Shown: piece after piece, positions 61,507 to 64,000 of the stretch
Layout of the letters: the number at the start of each line of letters is the position of its first letter
How positions within the stretch are numbered: the stretch's first letter is position 1
Source: an uncultured Bryobacterales bacterium
GTDB taxonomy: Bacteria > Acidobacteriota > Terriglobia > Bryobacterales > UBA6623
Reading direction: 5' to 3'
NCBI GenBank assembly: GCA_958295955.1
Contig: OY282420.1
Span: 3,920,435 to 3,984,434 of the forward strand
Length of the DNA: 64,000 nucleotides
The notes under the pieces: model-generated
The model's input: only the letters and a program-made list of their open reading frames with translations
What the model was told of the DNA's origin: nothing
Database searches by the model: none
Made by a program: the position numbers and the translations under genes

Positions 61507-64000
61507 ATGCGCCGCGGAGGCGTCTCGCGGACGCGGAGTTTTCGCTTGACCGATCTTTTTGCCCGGGGCGGTTGGGCCGCATTTTTTGCGGCGGTTCTCG
61601 TTTTTGTTCCGCCGGCGGCGGCTCAGAACGGCGGCGCGGCCGCTCCGGCCGCTGCGGCGCCCGCGGCGCCCGCTCCCCAACCGGCTGTCGCAGTCCCTGC
61701 CGCGCCCGCCGAAGGCGCCGACCGCACCCGCCTCAACCTGTTGGGCGAAGTCGATTCCGAATCCGGCGAGGCGCGCCGCAACGAAAACGTCCGCCTCACC
61801 CTGATTGACAACAACGTCCTCAAGGAGCTCAACCAGCGCATCGGCACGACCGCCACGATTATCGAGGAGTTCAAGGTCGATCAGGGCTATTTCGGCAAGG
61901 AATTCGGCGGCAGTCCGTCGCGGCAGATCCATTTGCCGCGGCTGCGCGCGGACGGCGTCCACGGCCAAGCCTTCTGGAGCCACCAGAACAGTTCCTTTTC
62001 CGCCCGCTCGTTCTTTCAGGTCGGCGGCGTGCAGCCGGCGCGCACCAACGACTACGGCGTCATCCTGACCACGAAGCTCACCGCCGCGACCGCCCTGACC
62101 GTCGATGTCAGTCAGCGCAAGCTGCGCGGACAAGTGAACGGAAACATCCTCGTTCCGGCGGTCGACGAGCGCACGCCGACCGTGACCCACCCCGAGAAGC
62201 GGGCCATCGTCGAGAGGATTCTGGGCGCCTACCCCGCCGAGTTGCCCAACCGCACCGACATCAACGCGCGCGCCCTCAACACCAACGCGGCGCAGAACAT
62301 CGACAACGACCGGCTTGGAGCGGCAATCGACAACACGTTCGGCAACAACCGTATATCGTTGAAATATAACGTAACGCTTCAAGACGTCGAAGCCTTCCAG
62401 TTGCACGGCGGGCAGAACCCCGACACCACTACCAAGAACCACAACGCGCGCATCACCTGGAGCCGCGCCTGGACCCCCGACACGACCGCGGACTTCAGCA
62501 TCGGTTACGAGCGCATCGGCTCGCTGCTGGTGCCCGAGGAAACCTCCCTGGGCGGATTCTTCCTGTTCAGCCGCATCCTGGCCTCCATCGGCCCCGGCGG
62601 CAACATCCCCATCGACCGCGCCCAGAACATGTTCCGCTACGCCGGCCGCGTCAACTCCGTCAAGGGCAAGCACCGCCTGGTCGCCGGCTTCAATCTCCTG
62701 CGCAAGCAAATCAACGGTTTCGAGAGCAACAACCACCGTGGCACGTACAGCTTCAGGCGGGACTTCGGGCGCGGCGCTCTCGCCAACTTTCTCGCCGGCG
62801 CGCCCAGCAACTTCAACGTCGCCATCGGCAACGCCCATCGCGGCTTTCGCAACTGGAACTCCCAATTCTTCGTCGGCGATAACTGGAAGGCCGGCGCCAG
62901 GCTCGACTTCAACCTGGGTCTGCGCTACGAGCCCGCCGCGGCTCCCGTCGAGGTGGACGGCTTGAACGATATTCCCTACGACGGCGACTGGAACAACTTC
63001 GCGCCGTCGTTCGGGTTCGCCTACCGCGCCAACGACCGTTGGGGAGTCCTGCGCGGAGCTTACGCCATTCAATACGGCCAGATATTCAACGCCACCTTCA
63101 TGCAGTCGCGCTTCAACCAGCCGGGGGTCTTGAGCGTCAACGTGGCCGCGCCCGACCTGCTCGACCCGCTCAGGGACCTTTCCCCTGCCGACCTCGACCC
63201 CGACGCCCGCAGCGCTTTTTTCCGCATCGACCCCGAGTTGGCGACGCCCTATTCCCACCAATACAACTTCACCTGGGAACTGCGCCCCGTGGGGGATTGG
63301 GTCGTGTCGTTGGGCTACGTCGGCAGCCGCTCGCACAAGCTGCTCAACCAGCGCTACAACAACCGCGCCCAGCCCGTGGAAGGAATCCCGCAGATCACGC
63401 GCACGGTCAACCGGCGCCGCGCGGACGAGCGCTTTTTCGACGTTTATCACACCGTCAACGGCTCGATCGGCTACTACGACGCCGCCAAGGTCACGCTGCG
63501 CATCCCGCGTTGGGCCGGGTTGAGCGTCGATGCCTCTTACTGGTGGAGCAAGGCGATCGACCTCGCATCGTCCTACACCAACACGGCGACCGGCCGCGAC
63601 GGCCGCAACGCGCGCAGTCCCAACGAATTCGATATCTGGGGCTTCATGAAGGGCCGCAGCGACTTCGACCAGCCGCATTCCATGCTCTGGCGCATCAATT
63701 ACGCGGCGTCGGCGCCGGCGCGGGCCGGCCGCGTCTTGCGCGCCGCCTTCGGCAACTGGCAACTGAGCTCCGTGGTGCTGCTCAAATCCGGAACCCCGTT
63801 CAGCATCCGCTCCGGCTCCGACGGCCCCGGCGTCGGCAACGTCGACGGCGCGGGCAGCGACCGCCCGAACATCGTCGATCCGTCGATTCTGGGCGCGGTC
63901 GTCGACCATCCCGACACGTCGGCTCAAAAGATTCCGCATGCGGCCTTCGGCCTCATCGCCCCCACCGACCCCGGCGGCAACCTGGGCCGCAACACCTTCC
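61507..64000 (+). CDS. TonB-dependent receptor, Oar-like (partial, cut by window end)
   Basis: The frame starts at ATG 61507 and is open to the window edge, so at least 831 residues. A signal-like segment (about 20-38, WAAFFAAVLVFVPPAAAQ) is followed by an alanine/proline-rich linker. The long beta-barrel-type region has GRVNSVKGKHRLVAGFNLLR, LRYEPAA and FAPSFGFAYRAND strands, as in TonB-dependent Oar-like acidobacterial receptors. No carboxypeptidase-regulatory N-terminal domain is evident in this copy. A TTG at 61546 is an alternative start. It would import a large ligand with TonB energy. Confidence 0.8.
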   Translation, partial: MRRGGVSRTRSFRLTDLFARGGWAAFFAAVLVFVPPAAAQNGGAAAPAAAAPAAPAPQPAVAVPAAPAEGADRTRLNLLGEVDSESGEARRNENVRLTLIDNNVLKELNQRIGTTATIIEEFKVDQGYFGKEFGGSPSRQIHLPRLRADGVHGQAFWSHQNSSFSARSFFQVGGVQPARTNDYGVILTTKLTAATALTVDVSQRKLRGQVNGNILVPAVDERTPTVTHPEKRAIVERILGAYPAELPNRTDINARALNTNAAQNIDNDRLGAAIDNTFGNNRISLKYNVTLQDVEAFQLHGGQNPDTTTKNHNARITWSRAWTPDTTADFSIGYERIGSLLVPEETSLGGFFLFSRILASIGPGGNIPIDRAQNMFRYAGRVNSVKGKHRLVAGFNLLRKQINGFESNNHRGTYSFRRDFGRGALANFLAGAPSNFNVAIGNAHRGFRNWNSQFFVGDNWKAGARLDFNLGLRYEPAAAPVEVDGLNDIPYDGDWNNFAPSFGFAYRANDRWGVLRGAYAIQYGQIFNATFMQSRFNQPGVLSVNVAAPDLLDPLRDLSPADLDPDARSAFFRIDPELATPYSHQYNFTWELRPVGDWVVSLGYVGSRSHKLLNQRYNNRAQPVEGIPQITRTVNRRRADERFFDVYHTVNGSIGYYDAAKVTLRIPRWAGLSVDASYWWSKAIDLASSYTNTATGRDGRNARSPNEFDIWGFMKGRSDFDQPHSMLWRINYAASAPARAGRVLRAAFGNWQLSSVVLLKSGTPFSIRSGSDGPGVGNVDGAGSDRPNIVDPSILGAVVDHPDTSAQKIPHAAFGLIAPTDPGGNLGRNTF

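Noticed and set aside
61399..63939. A long open antisense frame of 846 codons opposite the TonB-dependent receptor
   Set aside because: GC-rich coding DNA leaves a mirror frame open by chance. The plus frame has clear receptor strands and the antisense one no recognisable domain.
1..64000. tRNA, rRNA or other structured RNA genes
   Set aside because: No tRNA-like TTCGA/GTTCGAAT arm with a matching acceptor was found in intergenic regions; occasional matches lie in coding sequence.

Overview
The window is 64 kb of GC-rich, densely coded bacterial chromosome. It most resembles an Acidobacteriota genome, probably near Solibacter/Bryobacterales. The reasons are a gene-family mix rather than a marker gene: an Oar-like TonB-dependent receptor, a DUF507 protein, an ECF sigma / HEAT-repeat / DUF4097 / PDZ operon, secreted carboxypeptidase-regulatory-like proteins, a ThuA-like protein, two sulfatases, an exported PQQ dehydrogenase, and a possible Solibacter-type C-terminal domain remnant. 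No rRNA, tRNA or CRISPR array was seen.

Layout. 0-10.8 kb: gpmI and a Nudix hydrolase, a Gfo/Idh oxidoreductase, an exported sugar isomerase-like protein, a transport lipoprotein, a radical SAM gene coupled to cysE, the two E1 subunits of a 2-oxo acid dehydrogenase, and an exported FMN hydroxyacid oxidase. 10.8-22.8 kb: a PQQ dehydrogenase, then an eleven-gene minus-strand run (beta-propeller protein, Gfo/Idh, TonB-like protein, sulfatase, small membrane protein, symporter, YggX, membrane protein, ilvE, M50 protease), many joined by start/stop overlaps. 23-33 kb: a secreted duplicated sensor-like protein, nadE, two unknown exported proteins, a second symporter, a small abundant-looking 56-residue protein, and an AmiE-NamZ-type cell-wall recycling fusion. 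33-42 kb: a coiled-coil repeat protein, serS, the four-gene ECF envelope-stress-like operon, rpsO-pnp and a histidine phosphatase. 42-56 kb: a Wzt-like ATPase, a LolC-like permease, a sulfatase, aspartokinase, DUF507, an M61 peptidase, an FtsB-like protein, and a coupled chain cutA / two regulatory-domain proteins / ThuA / glutamate formimidoyltransferase.

56.2-61.5 kb is an accessory island. It holds a less GC-rich orphan, an S24 repressor tail, a DUF3883 helicase tail fused to a broken AAA ATPase, a VapB antitoxin with a deleted VapC, a severed AAA N-terminus, an intact OLD-family ATPase-TOPRIM nuclease, and another truncated AAA ATPase with a damaged P-loop. It reads as an eroded defence island in which the OLD nuclease is the only large intact gene. 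From 61.5 kb to the end runs a TonB-dependent receptor cut by the window edge.

Two intergenic copies of one diverged repeat lie directly downstream of minus-strand genes at the left end and near 26.1 kb. Several genes have an extended -10-like element of the form GCTAnnnT very close to the start codon, some with almost no leader.
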